Source of the DNA: Azadirachta indica
Lineage: Eukaryota > Streptophyta > Magnoliopsida > Sapindales > Meliaceae
Length of the DNA: 64,000 nt
Direction: 5' to 3'
NCBI GenBank assembly: GCA_022749755.1
Contig: CM040444.1
Location: 7,009,009 to 7,073,008, forward strand
Below are positions 1-12,299 of this stretch, one piece after another. The notes under the pieces are model-generated. The model saw nothing but the letters and a program-made list of their open reading frames with translations. It did no database searches and was not told the DNA's origin. Both the position numbers and the translations under genes were made by a program. Position 1 is the stretch's first letter, and each line of letters begins with the position of its first letter.

Positions 1-226
1 TTTCCCCCTGCCTTACCTGTGATTTAGTATCCCAACCTTTTCTGAAATTCTTATCATGTCGGTTTGTGCAGCTTTAAGCTCAAATCAGAACCATTCACGG
101 CTTTCTTTTCTAATCATTTTAATGCCCTCCTTGAGCCTCTAGAATCATGGATTATACAGCACGTAACAAGATAATCGAGCAAATAAAGTAAAAATATTTT
201 TTTTTTTAATCTTTCTGGAACCGAAG

Positions 227-1158
227 AAACAGAGAGGCAGCCATCCTGAAAGCTATAGAAAATGGAGCAGAAACATTGTTCGATATAGTTGCATATGTAT
301 ATTCTGGGGTTGATCGTAGTTTCTGGATTCCTGCTGCCGCAAATGTTAGGCTTCATGTTGATCATCTGGCAGATAAATCTTGCTGATATTTTGCAATGTT
401 GTTCCATGCTAACCGACAATGCATATAATCATGCATGAACAAATGGTTACTCTCTTATTGGTTTTATTTCTGTTCATTGTTTGAGGTTGTAATATGCCCT
501 AAAGCGTGATAGCTTGGGGAGTCTTTAACATCTAAATTGCTTTTATATGATTGTATTTAACCTTCAGAAACACAGAAATATAGACATGTCAATTCAGCAA
601 TTCGTTTTGAGTGTTTGCAGGGCTTCTCTTTAGAATCTTTCAATTCCAGTTTGGTTGTATTTTCCGAAAAGGTTGGCAAATTTGATCCCAAATGAAGAAG
701 CTGCACTCTGTGACCAATTCACTTGATATTTTACGTACAGATTAGATTACTTCTCTCAATTTTCACCAGAATTATATATCTTTAATACACAACTTTATAT
801 CAAATCAGTGATTTACAGAGACCTCAGGACTAATCTCCATGCAATAATTTCATTGGTTTCCGATTTACTCCATATGCAAAGACAAAATATTGTTTGAGGT
901 ATCAATTGTTAAAGTTGTGATGGGAATGATCAGTTGATCAATTGCATGATGCATTTCTTCATGCAGGAGTTTTCAATTCAGAAATTTCAAAGAACTTGTA
1001 GGCTGCGTTTCATACTCAGGTGGGTGCAGGCATACATTGTTAGCAGGTTTCAGTTAAAGTTTCAGAACCTAAGTGTGTCGAATTTACTCGTTGCTGGTAC
1101 ACTAGCAAGCTTTGCTTTACTATATTCTGTCAAACACAAGATTAAGTCTGAAAAATAA
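227..1158 (+). CDS. 3' end of a LACTB2-like metallo-beta-lactamase-fold hydrolase gene (partial, 5' part outside window)
   Basis: Two coding pieces are visible. The first (about 227-383) reads NREAAILKAIENGAETLFDI and continues through VRLHVDHLAD. This pattern matches the C-terminal winged-helix segment of LACTB2-type metallo-beta-lactamase hydrolases/endoribonucleases. The second (967-1158) follows a good acceptor (pyrimidine tract then ATGCAG) and reads EFSIQKFQRTCRLRFILRW, then a hydrophobic stretch NLLVAGTLASFALLYSV and a basic tail, suggesting a C-terminal membrane anchor. The metal-binding domain would lie upstream of the window. The first piece runs into an in-frame TGA at 384-386, and I see no GT donor between VDHLAD and that stop, so the join to the last exon is unexplained. 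It could be an unusual splice, an isoform end or a decayed gene. Family assignment is from recalled conservation patterns; fairly sure of the first piece, less of the tail. Confidence 0.6.
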
Positions 1159-1394
1159 GACAGATAACGATGTAATGTAAACAATTAGTGAGACAGCAAA
1201 ATGGTTGAAATGAACATAAAAATAATAAAAATAATACCAAAAAATAATAAAATTAGTTATAGTTCACTACATAATTAACTTGCATATTACAAATTAAATT
1301 TATATCATGATAATTGCTCGGAGGATTGAACACTTGGATCTGTTATCCTGATTTCTTTTTGTCCTGTTAGTCATTTTTCAATATAAAAATTAAA

Positions 1395-4300
1395 AAATTG
1401 TAAATATAATTATATTATTTGTATATACAATAAACATGAAATATAAAATAAATTACCAGTTAATAAATTAATATATAAATTAATAATGTAAAAAGATATT
1501 TTTTATACATTATAAAAATGAAGAAAAAAACACTATTAAATACAGTTATAATGAAATTCTATTGAATTTATAAACAAAAATAAAGATTACATGGCATTAA
1601 GTTGAATATACAAACTAAAATGATTATTATGATGATAATTACAAATTAATTTTAACTAATGTTTTAATTTTTATTTTTAAATAATATTATATAAATAAAT
1701 AATATGAAATTTTAATGAAAACAATTAGTTGAATTTAAATAATTAATTCTATAAAATTATTTAAATTAAATTATAGTGAAATATATATAAAATTGTTTTT
1801 GGAGGGGGGGTTCCAATCGTGATTCTCCCATTTAAGAGAGTAAGGATTACTTATTCTTTTTTTTTTTTTTTTCTCTGAAACACGAGGAAGCCATTGGACT
1901 AGGGAGAGGTTCTGTGTCCCTGGGGGCAAGAATTTCTTATTCTCATTCCTCCATCTTTTACACAATCATATAGGTCAATACTTATTCTCTAAATTTATTT
2001 AACCAAATGCATTTTAATTATTCTAATTTATTATATTATAATATAAATAAATTAGCATCATCCCCTGTTAAGATAAAGACATCCTAAAATTTCCTGCTGT
2101 CAAAACGAGAATGGTCAAAATCAAATTTTTAAAGCCACAAACTTTGGCTGTGGCAATAAAATTAAAGTTGACATATGCAGAAAAAAGCTAATCTTAACAA
2201 GAACGCTCGAAATTGATTTTTTAAAACTAAAAAACTTTGACTACAACATAAAAATTAAAGCCGACATATGGAGAAAAAAGCTAATTAAGATTGAATATTT
2301 TATAGAAAAATATGTTTGCAGAAATTAGAAATATTTTCAAATTTTTGTTAGTAGTTTTTTAATTTCTTATTAATTTTTCATTAATACTATCATTTATATT
2401 ATCTTTTTTCTTTATTTTTTTCTAACTATTTTTTTTTTTTTTTTTTTTGTCGTCAAAACAGTCCTTAAGCCCATCCAAACTAAGGCATGAATATCCCCAA
2501 ATCTTCCCCAAACCATCTTTTCTCCCTTCATCTTTTGTATCACCATTTTCTTTGTTGATCCATTTTCCTTTTTCAGTTTTTCTTCTTTACCTACTCACTG
2601 ATTTGGTTTGCTTTGATGAAAAAATTTACTTGCAATAACGTTATAATCATAAGGTGTCACGTGATATGATGCACCTCCTTAATTCTTGTTGTTCATTTAT
2701 TTAAACTTAAATCAAAATGGTGCGAACTTGTGATTTAACTTAATTTTACAAATATAGTAGTTATTTCTATATATACATATATAAAAAAAATTTTATATAA
2801 ATTTATTCATAATAAATTTATATGTTAGTATCATATTTCTAAAAAATTATATGTAACTTATGATAATAATATATTAATTTATATAAACAAAAGTTTATAC
2901 ATAAATTATTGGAATGACATTTAAATATAAATTATTTGTACCATCTCATAATTTTTTTGAATTAAATTAATTAACATTTTTTAATAAATTCAATAACATA
3001 ATTTACCGGGTACAGTTATAATTAACAAAGTAATTATTGAAATAATAAAAAAAAAGTGCAATTGATAACTGAGGGTGCAATTGATAATTTTGTTTTTTTT
3101 ATTTTTTGGAAAAACTATACGATGACAATGATGCCAACGCTACCATCCATCTAATGACCTTGTGACTCTTAACTACTAGATATCAAATTACATGTAATCA
3201 GGTCCGTTTATTAATTTTAAAAAATACATTAAATAGATCACGCCACCGAACAAGAAGGAAACAGAAAACAAAACAAAATAAAAATAAACATAAACATAAA
3301 AATAAAAGAAGTAGACAAAAGGGTTATTTGTTTTTTTTGGCTGAAATTTGAATATATTTATTCATATATTTAAAAGTTGTTTATTTTTTAACTTATATTT
3401 AAATATTTGTTAAAAATATTTGAATATAATTAAGTTAAAATATTTCTATTTTATTAATTTATTTAGTAACAAAATTAAAATTATAATTAATTATTTTTAA
3501 CGTATTTTTTTACTATTGTGGGTCCCTCTACTTATCTTCTCAATTTTATTTATTTTATATTTTAATTATTACAATAAATGTATATATTGAAATAATTTCA
3601 ACTATATTACAGTATGACATTATTTTTATTTAATTTTTATTAATTTTTATATCATCGATTATAAATTTTGTTTAAAAAAATCATATATTAAAAATAAATA
3701 AATAATATACATACTAATATAATCAATTATTTTTTTTATCTATTATTGTGCTAATATCATTAAAATTATTAAAGATATAAGTATATTATTTAAAAAGGGA
3801 TGTATGTCAAAATATTAATTTTCATATTTTTTATTTTATCAAAACAAACAACTTAATACTTATTTTCAAATATTTTTAAATAAAAAATAAATATATCATT
3901 CATATTCAAATTTTAATTATGTTCAGAGTATAGAAAAAAAAAATAAACGTTACCTAAGACAAAAAATTTAAAAGCAGATTAAACTTTAAAAATAAGTCGG
4001 GAAAGAGAGAGACAGGGTAGAAACCCTCGAGTTCTAAATGGGTTTTCATTTCCATTTGATACATCAAAACTATTGCAGTAGAGATCACACAGCCCCCATC
4101 AGCGAGCCCTAAAACTGAAGAACTAATTTCCCAAGTCACTGAAATATGACATCCCTCTAAAAGATTCATAATTGTTTTCTTTTTTATTGTAATTGTAAAG
4201 ATTTATCCACATGATTTATGTACACATATATAATTTACCAATAGCTATTTATATGCATGACACATATGAATAGATATAAAATTCGATCCTTTATTTTTAA

Positions 4301-5060
4301 TATTCTTTTGTAATTTAAAACTTTAAGATGCTTATTAATGAAATTATAGAAGCAAAGAAAACTAAGATTTTGATGTGGATATAGTAAATAAGTATCATAT
4401 GCAGAATCGCACTTTATTGTATATAACTATGCTAGTACTAGATGGGTGTTATGTTCTACTCTTTTGAATATTTTATAATATAATTTAGTTGTATTACGAA
4501 TTCTCACATATTAACAAAAAGTCATGAATAACTATAATTTTTCATTAATAAACATAATTGCACGAATTAATTTGACTGAATAAAAGGAAAATCACATAAT
4601 CAAATTCTATTATACTAATTATTGTGATTGGTTAATTTAACTTTTTTACATAATAATATTTAGATTGGTTTTTGTTTTTTCATAAAGAAAATAGTTAATA
4701 GAATAGTTTATATATGTTAAAGGAGGAATTCCTAGAATTGAACTAAATTGAACAATTAATTGAATCAAACCACTTGGTTTGGTTCGGCTTATATTGTAAT
4801 TGGTTTCTTTTAGTTTGAGTATTTATAAATTCAATTTATTAAAAACACCAAGTTATAAAATTAATTTTAAAATTTACTATACACATTAATTTGTTTTTAT
4901 AAACTTTAATGTATAAGTGGCGTAGTATAATTACTCCGAATCTAAAATTAATATAAGTGAATCGAAAAATAATAATAATAAAAATTTATTCGAACCGAAT
5001 TTGGTTCGGCTAAGTTTCAAGTAGACGACACATTTGAATAAAGTTATTCGAACTTCTCAT
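1395..5060. repeat. Segmental duplication, copy A (partner 34120-38440, same orientation)
   Basis: Long collinear stretches match copy B: the AT-rich segment around CATGAAATATAAAATAAA (1435 vs 34437), the block around CCTGGGGGCAAGAATTTC (1919 vs 35636), GCCGACATATGGAG (2261 vs 36006), the block with GAGATCACACAG (4080 vs 36510), and a segment at 4700-5030 matching 37110-37430. The copies differ by many substitutions and by insertions private to one copy, so the duplication is old. Copy A contains 2640-4030, including a MITE, which copy B lacks. No gene is recognisable inside; ORFs here are short and AT-driven. Confidence 0.75.
3321..3956. mobile_element. hAT-type MITE with 8-bp target duplication
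   Basis: AGACAAAA occurs directly before (3313-3320) and directly after (3957-3964) the element: a perfect 8-bp duplication, the hAT-superfamily size. The ends are weakly inverted (GGGTTATTTGTTTT and, from the other side, TAGGTAACGTTTATTTT). The 636-bp interior is AT-rich and non-coding. A diverged copy in opposite orientation lies at about 34874-35560. Confidence 0.7.
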
Positions 5061-5148
5061 CTATATAATAATAATTAAATTCAAATAAATGTTGTTAAAG
5101 TTTCTAAAAGCTTCCTGCTTTATCCATAATAGCTTGGATGTATGCTTT

Positions 5149-5485
5149 TGCCTGAATGAGTAGTTATTTGTTCTCTCTTTCTTGGTTTATCTTGTTAATA
5201 TTTTTTGGCGTTTCTTATCAATAAAATTTGTTTTTTATTATCACTAAACGGATGTTCTTCAGACGTTAGTGGGAATCCAATAATAGAATTCTCCTTCAAC
5301 TCCTGTATCAATGATGCTGTTTTGGCCTGAGTTAGGTGCCATTTGTTCTCTCTTATCCTGGTTTGTCTTGTTAATATATTTTTGCACTCCTTATCAGTAA
5401 AATTTGCTTCTTATCACCACTAAATGGAAGTTCATCAGATGTAAGTGGAGGTCAAATGACAGAAGTTTCCTTTAACTCCTCTATC
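5149..5485. repeat. Tandem duplication of a ~165-bp segment
   Basis: Two adjacent diverged copies (about 5149-5310 and 5322-5485) share GCCTGA, TTTGTTCTCTC, CTTGTTAATAT, a CACTAAA(C/T)GGA block and CAACTCCT(G/C)TATCAA. On the minus strand each copy has short open stretches, but I cannot assign a protein family. It may be relic coding sequence or a simple local duplication. Confidence 0.6.
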
Positions 5486-5883
5486 AAAATGGGAATACTA
5501 TCATTAAGGTCTTTACTATCAATTTACGTGCAAAAGATGCATCAAAGTTTCTTAAGCTAAGAACTAGGGTTCCTTGCTCTATGTAACGAACTATAGGTAC
5601 TTAAAATACATGATTGTTGAAATCTCAGATTAGATATCTGTTCCAAGAAAAAAAAATTATAATCTAAATAAAAAAAATATATAAAATAATGGAACTAGAC
5701 AGATGTTTGTCAATTTGGAGACAAACCAAAGCATAGCATATATTTACAAGTTTACGAAATATAACCTGTTCCCGAAGCAAGGATGCCGAGCTAATATACT
5801 AATATTGGTACTACGTATGCGGAGTTTTATCTGCCTCCGGTAGCAAGAAATATCCCTAAAATGCAGACTTCAAAAACCAATAA

Positions 5884-5924
5884 ATAATAATAATAAGAAG
5901 AAGAAGAAGAAGAAGAAGAAGAAT
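5884..5924. repeat. Compound (AAT)n(GAA)n microsatellite
   Basis: An uninterrupted run of AAT units passes into about ten GAA units. It is not inside a recognised gene. Confidence 0.9.
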
Positions 5925-6069
5925 TAACAAGCTTCGATACCCTGGCATAACTTTGATAGAAGTTATTACAACAAATTAGGAACTTCAAATGCAATGAAGT
6001 TTATTTTAAAATTATTTCATCAACCCAGAAATATCTGAATAGGTGGTACAAGTTTTAAAATCTTGAATG

Positions 6070-6185
6070 ATCAACAAATTCCTGGATATAATATCACAGA
6101 GCCCCGTAGGTAATTGAACCAAAGATCTCTTGGTTAGAAACCAGGAGCCATACCCTTCCTTCCATCCCTTGGGCTTAAATGCAAG
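6070..6185 (-). repeat. Possible tRNA-derived (SINE-like) sequence
   Basis: On the minus strand a segment reads like a tRNA anticodon arm (CTGGTTTCTAACCAAGAG) followed by a degenerate B box (TTGGTTCAATTACC). The acceptor and D-arm regions do not pair well, so this is not a functional tRNA. A tRNA-derived SINE head is the likeliest explanation; evidence is weak. Confidence 0.25.
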
Positions 6186-8261
6186 AAATGTTGATCAACA
6201 GAAAGTAGACATGTCAGTCTAATGAAGGAAAACAGTTACCTTCTCCGTGGTGTATAAATAAGTAGGCTCAAACGCTTTGCTTCTATTTTCAAGCCACCGC
6301 ACTGTAAGTAAACAATTCAATTTTAATTAAGCCAAGAAAACCTAAAGCAAATCCAAGGGCTGCTGAAAAAGACAATCAAATTTTGACTAACTCTATAATA
6401 GTTGTTCTTAAGAACATATAGCCTAAAACTTTCGAAAGCTTTAGATATAGCATTCATTACCATAATTCAAATGTAATATGCATTGCCATATAGACCATCA
6501 TATATCTTAGATTGATAGATATGGAAAAGAATTTCAAGCAAACTCTCACACACCATGATCTGAATAAATGTATTGCATTTAAGTTAATACATAAGAACAA
6601 AAGTCTTAGAAAGAGCAAAAACATAGTCAAGATAGTCAACTTCAACAACTTTTGCTGAAAAGAGGTAAGTAATTATTTTACTGAGAGCCCCTAACATTAT
6701 GGTTATATTTAGATTTCACATTTGAGGTACAGCAGATTTGATGTTATAGATGCTATAGAATGAAATCACAAGATGTCAAATATAAATGGAAATAATAATT
6801 GGTCCCTACCAAAATTGGTGTTAACCAAACACTTGCAAAGCACAACATCCCAACATAAGCCTATTCAGGTACATATTATGTATTTCTCTGCAATACGTCC
6901 AAACTAAGTTATGAAGCTTTTTAAATTAAATTTTGATCTTTACCCACAAAGTAATAATTACCAAAACAAAGTTTATACATACATACGTATAATACATATA
7001 TATATACACATACAAACAGAAATATACATATATGTATGTATGTATGTATATGGGTTAGAAGCAAAATAAACTAGGGTTTGCAAAACCTAAAAGCACATTA
7101 GCTTATATGATTTTGTCATTTGAAGAAGTCTCATCAACCAGCACAGCTTACAGAGAGGCCATAATGAGAAAAATCATTATTGGAAAAATAATCTGGAAGA
7201 ACAACAGGAATAAAGTTCGAGATTTCATCTAATGTTCACAAAAAGAAGGCCTGAATGACAGTAACCAACATGAGAATTATGATTAAGTCTATGCATTCGA
7301 ACAAAGAATTCACATCTAATGCTCAAAACCTGCAGTCACCTATTGCAAGCATAAAAATTACTTAAGAACTATTGTACTTCACTGAAAGATAAAATTATAC
7401 GCCACCTATTATGGCAGGTAATCAGAATATATGCATCCAGTGATAATAGAATCACTCTTAATCGAGTGAAAACATAAATCATTTATGACAAAGAGTATAT
7501 TGAAGAGACCTAAGGATTTACAATTTTTTCTGAAATAGCTAAAATTGCAATATCATGATAAGCAGTATGAAGAAAAGAAAGGATAGTTACCAGCATGTAA
7601 GCTAATCTTGTCCAAGTAAAGTACAAGCATCAATTTTGGATTATCAAGATATGTGTGTATCCTTGTGATATTTTACACCAGAAATATAAAAAATCCAGCC
7701 GATAATTGAAAATCATAATAGATTTATGATTAAGCCAGCCAATGAGGGTCCTCTCCTAATAAATTAATTTAATGCAGCTGAAATAAAGGAAGTGGGAGGA
7801 CAGACAGATCAAGAGAGGCAGAGAAAAACAGAGATTTTAAGAATCAACATTGAACATCAATTTCCATCGGCAGCATCAATCGAAAATTAAGAGAATATGA
7901 AATTATTAAAACTCAATGAGGCTATTTAGAAGCCAAAAAAAAAAAAAAAAAAAGAAGAGAAAGATCAGAACTGAAACTTTTCAAATCATACTTCATTATC
8001 CAATAGGAGGAAACAATTGATCAGAAATTCAGTGCATGTATGTATATACATTATTTCAGTATAAAAACTCCTAGTACTTTTATGAATTTGCTTATATAAA
8101 TGAAAAAATTATGTGTGAAAAACCCATTAGTAAAATTTGCTATTGGACCTTTTCTTTTTCTCCTTTCTACAAAATAATTGAAGCACTACTAATGAAGATA
8201 GTTTATGGCAAACATTTATTACGATTGGCAGAATCTGAAATAGAGACATCTCTACCTCTGC

Positions 8262-9370
8262 ATACTTAAGTATAGCAGAATTTATACCTTGTTATGAGGT
8301 ATCGAACCACGGAATATGGCTGCAGAATTTTATCACTAGGCTAAATATTGTTGATGGCATAGAAAGACCATTGAAGATAAATTGTGATCGTAAAGCCACT
8401 GAGTTATATTCTAAGAAAATAAAAACTCTTCAAAAGTGGAGCATATTGGCATAAAGTTTCTTATTGTTAAGTAGAGAGTTCAGAGTTTTCAGATCGCTAT
8501 TGAACATATCAGTACAAATGTCATGGTTGCGGATTCACTTACTAAGGGTGTACCACCTAAAGTGTTTCATGGGCATGTGGGTAGTATAGGTGTGGTTCAT
8601 CCTAATGATATGCAAGTTTAGTGGAAGTTTATTTCTTGATTTTTATTTGTTTTTTACATATTTTTTTTATCAAACTATAGTATTGTTCTTTTTTTTATTG
8701 TTGAAAACTCTGAAGTAAAGTATTGTTGTTATGTTCTTTCAATTGCAGTTGTGCATAAAGTTTTGAAAAGTGTGTCATTATGCTTTTGAGTTATAAAGTA
8801 GGAAAAGGATCACACTACATGAAATTTCTATGCCACATATCTATACTTGATCTATATCACTAATTATATTTATGTTGTGACCATTGATGGGTCAATTTGA
8901 CAAAGATTGTTTTGATCCTACATTAGTATAATTGATGGTCTAGATTGTTTAGAGATGCTAATTGATAAATATAGCAAATATTGAGCTCAATAAAATTTTT
9001 AATAATGTACAATTGTAAAATGACATGTGTGGCCCAAGTAGGAGATTGTTGAGAAAATTTATTCTTGTAGTCCTACATATTATCATTTATTGCACATTAT
9101 ATGTGTTATCTAGTTATTACCCTATCAAGAGTGATCGATTAAATTAATTAAATTATTACGCTTTTAAGTTATCTTCTAATTAATATAGTTTTATAATGCG
9201 TAAAAATTTAATTAGTTATTTTATTTTTTATTTTTATGATGGGCTAAAATAAAATAAAATAATGCATATAAATAGTTTGAGATCCACAATTTAAAGATAA
9301 TGTAACCTTCACTAATATTCTATATTTGAGTGAAATTAGAGATTTTTCTTTGCAAAAAAATTTGGACGTG
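8262..9370 (+). mobile_element. Ty1-copia remnant: RNase H C-terminus, PPT and start of 3' LTR
   Basis: Broken reading frames give RNase H-like text (CYEVSNHGIWLQNF, VDGIERPLKINCD) and then HISTNVM, VADSLTKGVPPKVFHGHVG, the classic end of copia polyproteins, closing at about 8620. After a ~400-bp untranslated stretch, the purine tract AGTAGGAGAT (9037-9046) is followed by TGTTGAGA at 9047, the expected start of a 3' LTR. The 5' part (gag to RT) is missing and the LTR's right end is not clear. Frameshifts and stops show it is dead. Confidence 0.7.
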
Positions 9371-10150
9371 AAACACTAATAACCTCCGACTGCACATTTT
9401 AATAGATTCAAATATGCTTCCAATCATTTTTTTTCTTAATTATTTAACATGATATCCTAATTGGACAAAATATTTTACCATTAAGGTTTTATTTCATTTT
9501 TCAAACGTCATTAATGCCCTATTGGCATCTAACAATAATTGTCGTTGTCAATGTTATCAAATGATGCTCTTTTGTCAATTTTGAAAATTATCATTATCTT
9601 ATAAATCAGATCTTCTCTTACATTTGCCTTCAAAGGAAGAAGGAAAAAATTTGTGGCAATTGTCTGAAATGCCTTTTTCCTTTTTTGCCCTTTTGTGTCA
9701 ATGGATGGGTGATGCCTACATGGTCCAATCAAAATCCACCATTCCGATCGTTATCATAAACTCGAGAGTTGGACTTTATGACACCATTTATGTCACTTTG
9801 ACTTGAAAAAGTAATAATAATAATAATAAATATTGTGTGAAGAATAATTTGCTACCCAACACCCTTGCACTTGTATAATAAGCAATCAAGAATTTGACAT
9901 CCAGGAACATAATCTCCAGGAAAATTAAGAGAATTGACGAAGACTTTGAGATATATATTGCCAAAGAAATTTAGGAAAGAAAATTAAAAAAAAAAAATTT
10001 TGTTCAAGAATTTGAGATATAAAGGTTGCAAAAATGAACATGCCAATAAGATAATATATATCTTTAGAATTCATCATACAATTAAATTGCCGAAGCAATC
10101 ATTTATTAATCATAAAATAGAAAGCAAATTGCTGAAGACATACAACAACC
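9371..10150. other. Intergenic stretch downstream of the carboxylesterase
   Basis: No gene recognised. It holds a short (TAA)n tract near 9811-9829 and a poly-A run near 9988. The 3' end of the minus-strand carboxylesterase transcript must lie here, but no polyadenylation signal stands out. Confidence 0.4.
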
Positions 10151-11158
10151 TTACACTCCTTCTGCGGCCATTGCAAAAGACAAAAAGAAACTTTTTATGG
10201 AAGCTTGAACATCTTTGATCCACTCGACAGGATCTTTTGAAGAACCGTGGCCTCCTACATCAAAACGACGAACCACTTTCACAACCTTTTGTTCAATCAA
10301 TTTAGTCAACTCAATCTGACGGTCAACCAAAGGATCATCGTTACCCCCAGTCACTAATACTTTCAATCCTAGCAATTTGAATTGGTCTAAAAGCTTTGAC
10401 CCACCTCCCACAGTTGGATTGCAATACTCATGATCACGGTCAGCCCCAATCGGTAATGATAATTCCCATAAAAGATCACTAACGCACAAGGGAGAAAACG
10501 TATTGTTTGCCAACCTTAACTCCGATTCAGTCCTCTTGATCCCACCAAAGAATGGTGTATTCAATATAAGCCCTTTGATCTTCAACGGCAACAGATTATC
10601 AACCTCTGCAGCTGCACGCAATCCTGTATGATAAGCTATGTTGCCACCCGCGCTCTCTCCCACTAGGAAACAGCAAGAAAAGTCGACATATTTCTGTAAC
10701 CATTCATCTTGTGCTGTCTTGATCCAGTGTAAAGCTTCCATAGCATCATTGTAAGCAGCAGGTAGACGATGTTCAGGGGCAAGCCTGTAGGCAAGGGAAA
10801 CAACCACAGCAGGAAGTTCGCTTGCAATACCTGAGCAAAAATCATGACACGGTTTTGTGGCTGCGCTTAAGTTGATGAAACCTCCACCATGGAAATGAAC
10901 TAGAAGCGGAAGCTTGGTGGTAAAGCAAGAATCAAGTGCTTGACGGGGAAGGAATAAACGAACCCAGGTATTGTTTAAATGGTTGATAGGAATATCTTTA
11001 GAGAGAACAGGTACTGTATGATTACCTGGATCTGGCGTGGCAGTAATGGTTGGACCAAAGCTCCAGTTGCGAGTGAGTGTTCCATCAGCATTGACAACAA
11101 TCTGAAGGAATTCGTAGGGATCAATTGTTGAATGGGTTGGAGCAGACTCTTCTGACAT
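10151..11158 (-). CDS. Plant carboxylesterase (CXE; HGGGF-type alpha/beta hydrolase), intact single exon
   Basis: 335 residues, one uninterrupted exon, the usual length for plant CXE (hsr203J/gibberellin-receptor-like) esterases. The oxyanion-hole motif HGGGF is at residues 90-94, the nucleophile elbow GESAGG at 167-172 (Ser169), the Asp of the DDPLVD segment at about 275, and the catalytic His in GGHGSS at 304. With the Ser-His-Asp triad complete it should be an active serine esterase on small carboxylic or acetyl esters; the substrate cannot be told. The catalytic His excludes a GID1 gibberellin receptor, which lacks it. No signal peptide is evident, so probably cytosolic. The Met start (MSEESAPTHSTIDPYEFLQ) matches the family N-terminus. 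A (TA)n(CA)n microsatellite sits 80-130 bp upstream of the ATG. A truncated, mutated paralogue lies at 44813-45203. Confidence 0.93.
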   Translation of the reverse strand: MSEESAPTHSTIDPYEFLQIVVNADGTLTRNWSFGPTITATPDPGNHTVPVLSKDIPINHLNNTWVRLFLPRQALDSCFTTKLPLLVHFHGGGFINLSAATKPCHDFCSGIASELPAVVVSLAYRLAPEHRLPAAYNDAMEALHWIKTAQDEWLQKYVDFSCCFLVGESAGGNIAYHTGLRAAAEVDNLLPLKIKGLILNTPFFGGIKRTESELRLANNTFSPLCVSDLLWELSLPIGADRDHEYCNPTVGGGSKLLDQFKLLGLKVLVTGGNDDPLVDRQIELTKLIEQKVVKVVRRFDVGGHGSSKDPVEWIKDVQASIKSFFLSFAMAAEGV

Positions 11159-11240
11159 ACTGGATGATCAACTGATAAACAATAAACAATATTGCTTAAG
11201 AAGCTTAAAGTCACTTCCCTTTGGTTTTTTAAATGTAGTG

Positions 11241-11289
<49 letters not shown>

Positions 11290-11290
11290 T
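11241..11290. repeat. Compound (TA)13(CA)n microsatellite in the leader/promoter of the carboxylesterase
   Basis: Alternating purine-pyrimidine DNA about 50 bp long, starting roughly 80 bp upstream of the carboxylesterase ATG. Such tracts are length-polymorphic and can adopt Z-DNA or cruciform structure. An effect on expression is only a possibility. Confidence 0.9.
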
Positions 11291-12299
11291 CCAAAGTCCA
11301 ACCTCTTATCAAAAGATGAACAATATTCAAGCACCAACATTTGGAAAAAAAAAAGAAAGAAAAGAGAAAGAAAAGTTGAAAAAACGCAGTCCCTTGGTTT
11401 CTTTGCGCATGACAAAAAAAGTAATGAATTTTATGGCATTGCAGCAATTAAACATTTGGAGGAGGCCTAGGAGAATAAGGGATAAGATGCCTTATGTGAT
11501 GCCATTCATAAATTTAATACTTTTTTTATGTCTTAAGGTCAAGCGATAAGTTGAAGATGATTCCATTTTAATTTATATCTAATCAAAATTTGAATTCATT
11601 ATCGTTGTTTAATCTATAATGTAGTAGATATTTAATATTAATTACATGTTTTATGGACTTAATCAACACTTGTAGTGGTACACAAACCATAAATTTTCAA
11701 GTAAATATTTTAACATATAGAATGATAAATATAATATTAGTATATTTGTCAATTTATTTCTAATATAACCACACTAACATCATACATATAATATTAAACC
11801 CTCTTTCAATTTAAATAACGCTAATACTTTACCAAATAGGGAACTATCGTTTGCCAATGGTATAACTACATGTCAATATACAATTTGTTGATGTTAAATG
11901 TGAAAAATAATCCAACCACAAACTATTGCATCAATAGGTACGCCTACTACCTCAAGTGAAGACAAGTTTCGAATCACTGAACTAGCAAAACAAGACAAGG
12001 GACCACTGAATAAGTTGTTCATAAACATACGCTTTCAATTTAATTTAATGTGTTATTGCAAGACAAAGAGACTACAAATTACATGTGTCAATATACATTT
12101 CGTAATTGAAAATTGTCATACACAGGCTAATCATAAATTCTATCCTTAGGATTAATATGGTCATACAAATAAAATCAAGTTTGCAAATAATGAATTTTTT
12201 TTAATGAATTTTTTTACTTGCATGTGCCCCACACAAAAAAAAAAAAAAAACAAGTTTCCAAATAATGAACATATTTTTTTCCCAAAAAAGACATGCATA
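11291..12299. other. Upstream intergenic region of the carboxylesterase
   Basis: AT-rich, no gene. A purine-rich tract lies near 11344-11385. Around 11950-12050 a weakly conserved forward arm of the downstream palindromic repeat family may be present (CTAGCAAAACAAG, GGGACCACTGAATAAGTTG). Confidence 0.4.

Larger units (their letters stand above)
5486..8261. other. Non-coding stretch without recognisable gene
   Basis: I see no convincing exon. The segment holds a microsatellite, a possible tRNA-derived sequence near 6.1 kb, simple TA/CA/TG repeats near 6970-7055, and a poly-A run near 7937. It could be intron or degraded TE sequence. Confidence 0.5.

Noticed and set aside
2447..2638. 63-residue ORF rich in Ser/Phe/Leu
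   Set aside because: Pyrimidine-rich sequence in the duplicated non-coding block; copy B does not conserve the frame.
11192..11549. Several overlapping ORFs of about 70-150 residues on both strands
   Set aside because: They are made by the (TA)n(CA)n microsatellite and the leader of the carboxylesterase; low complexity, no family.
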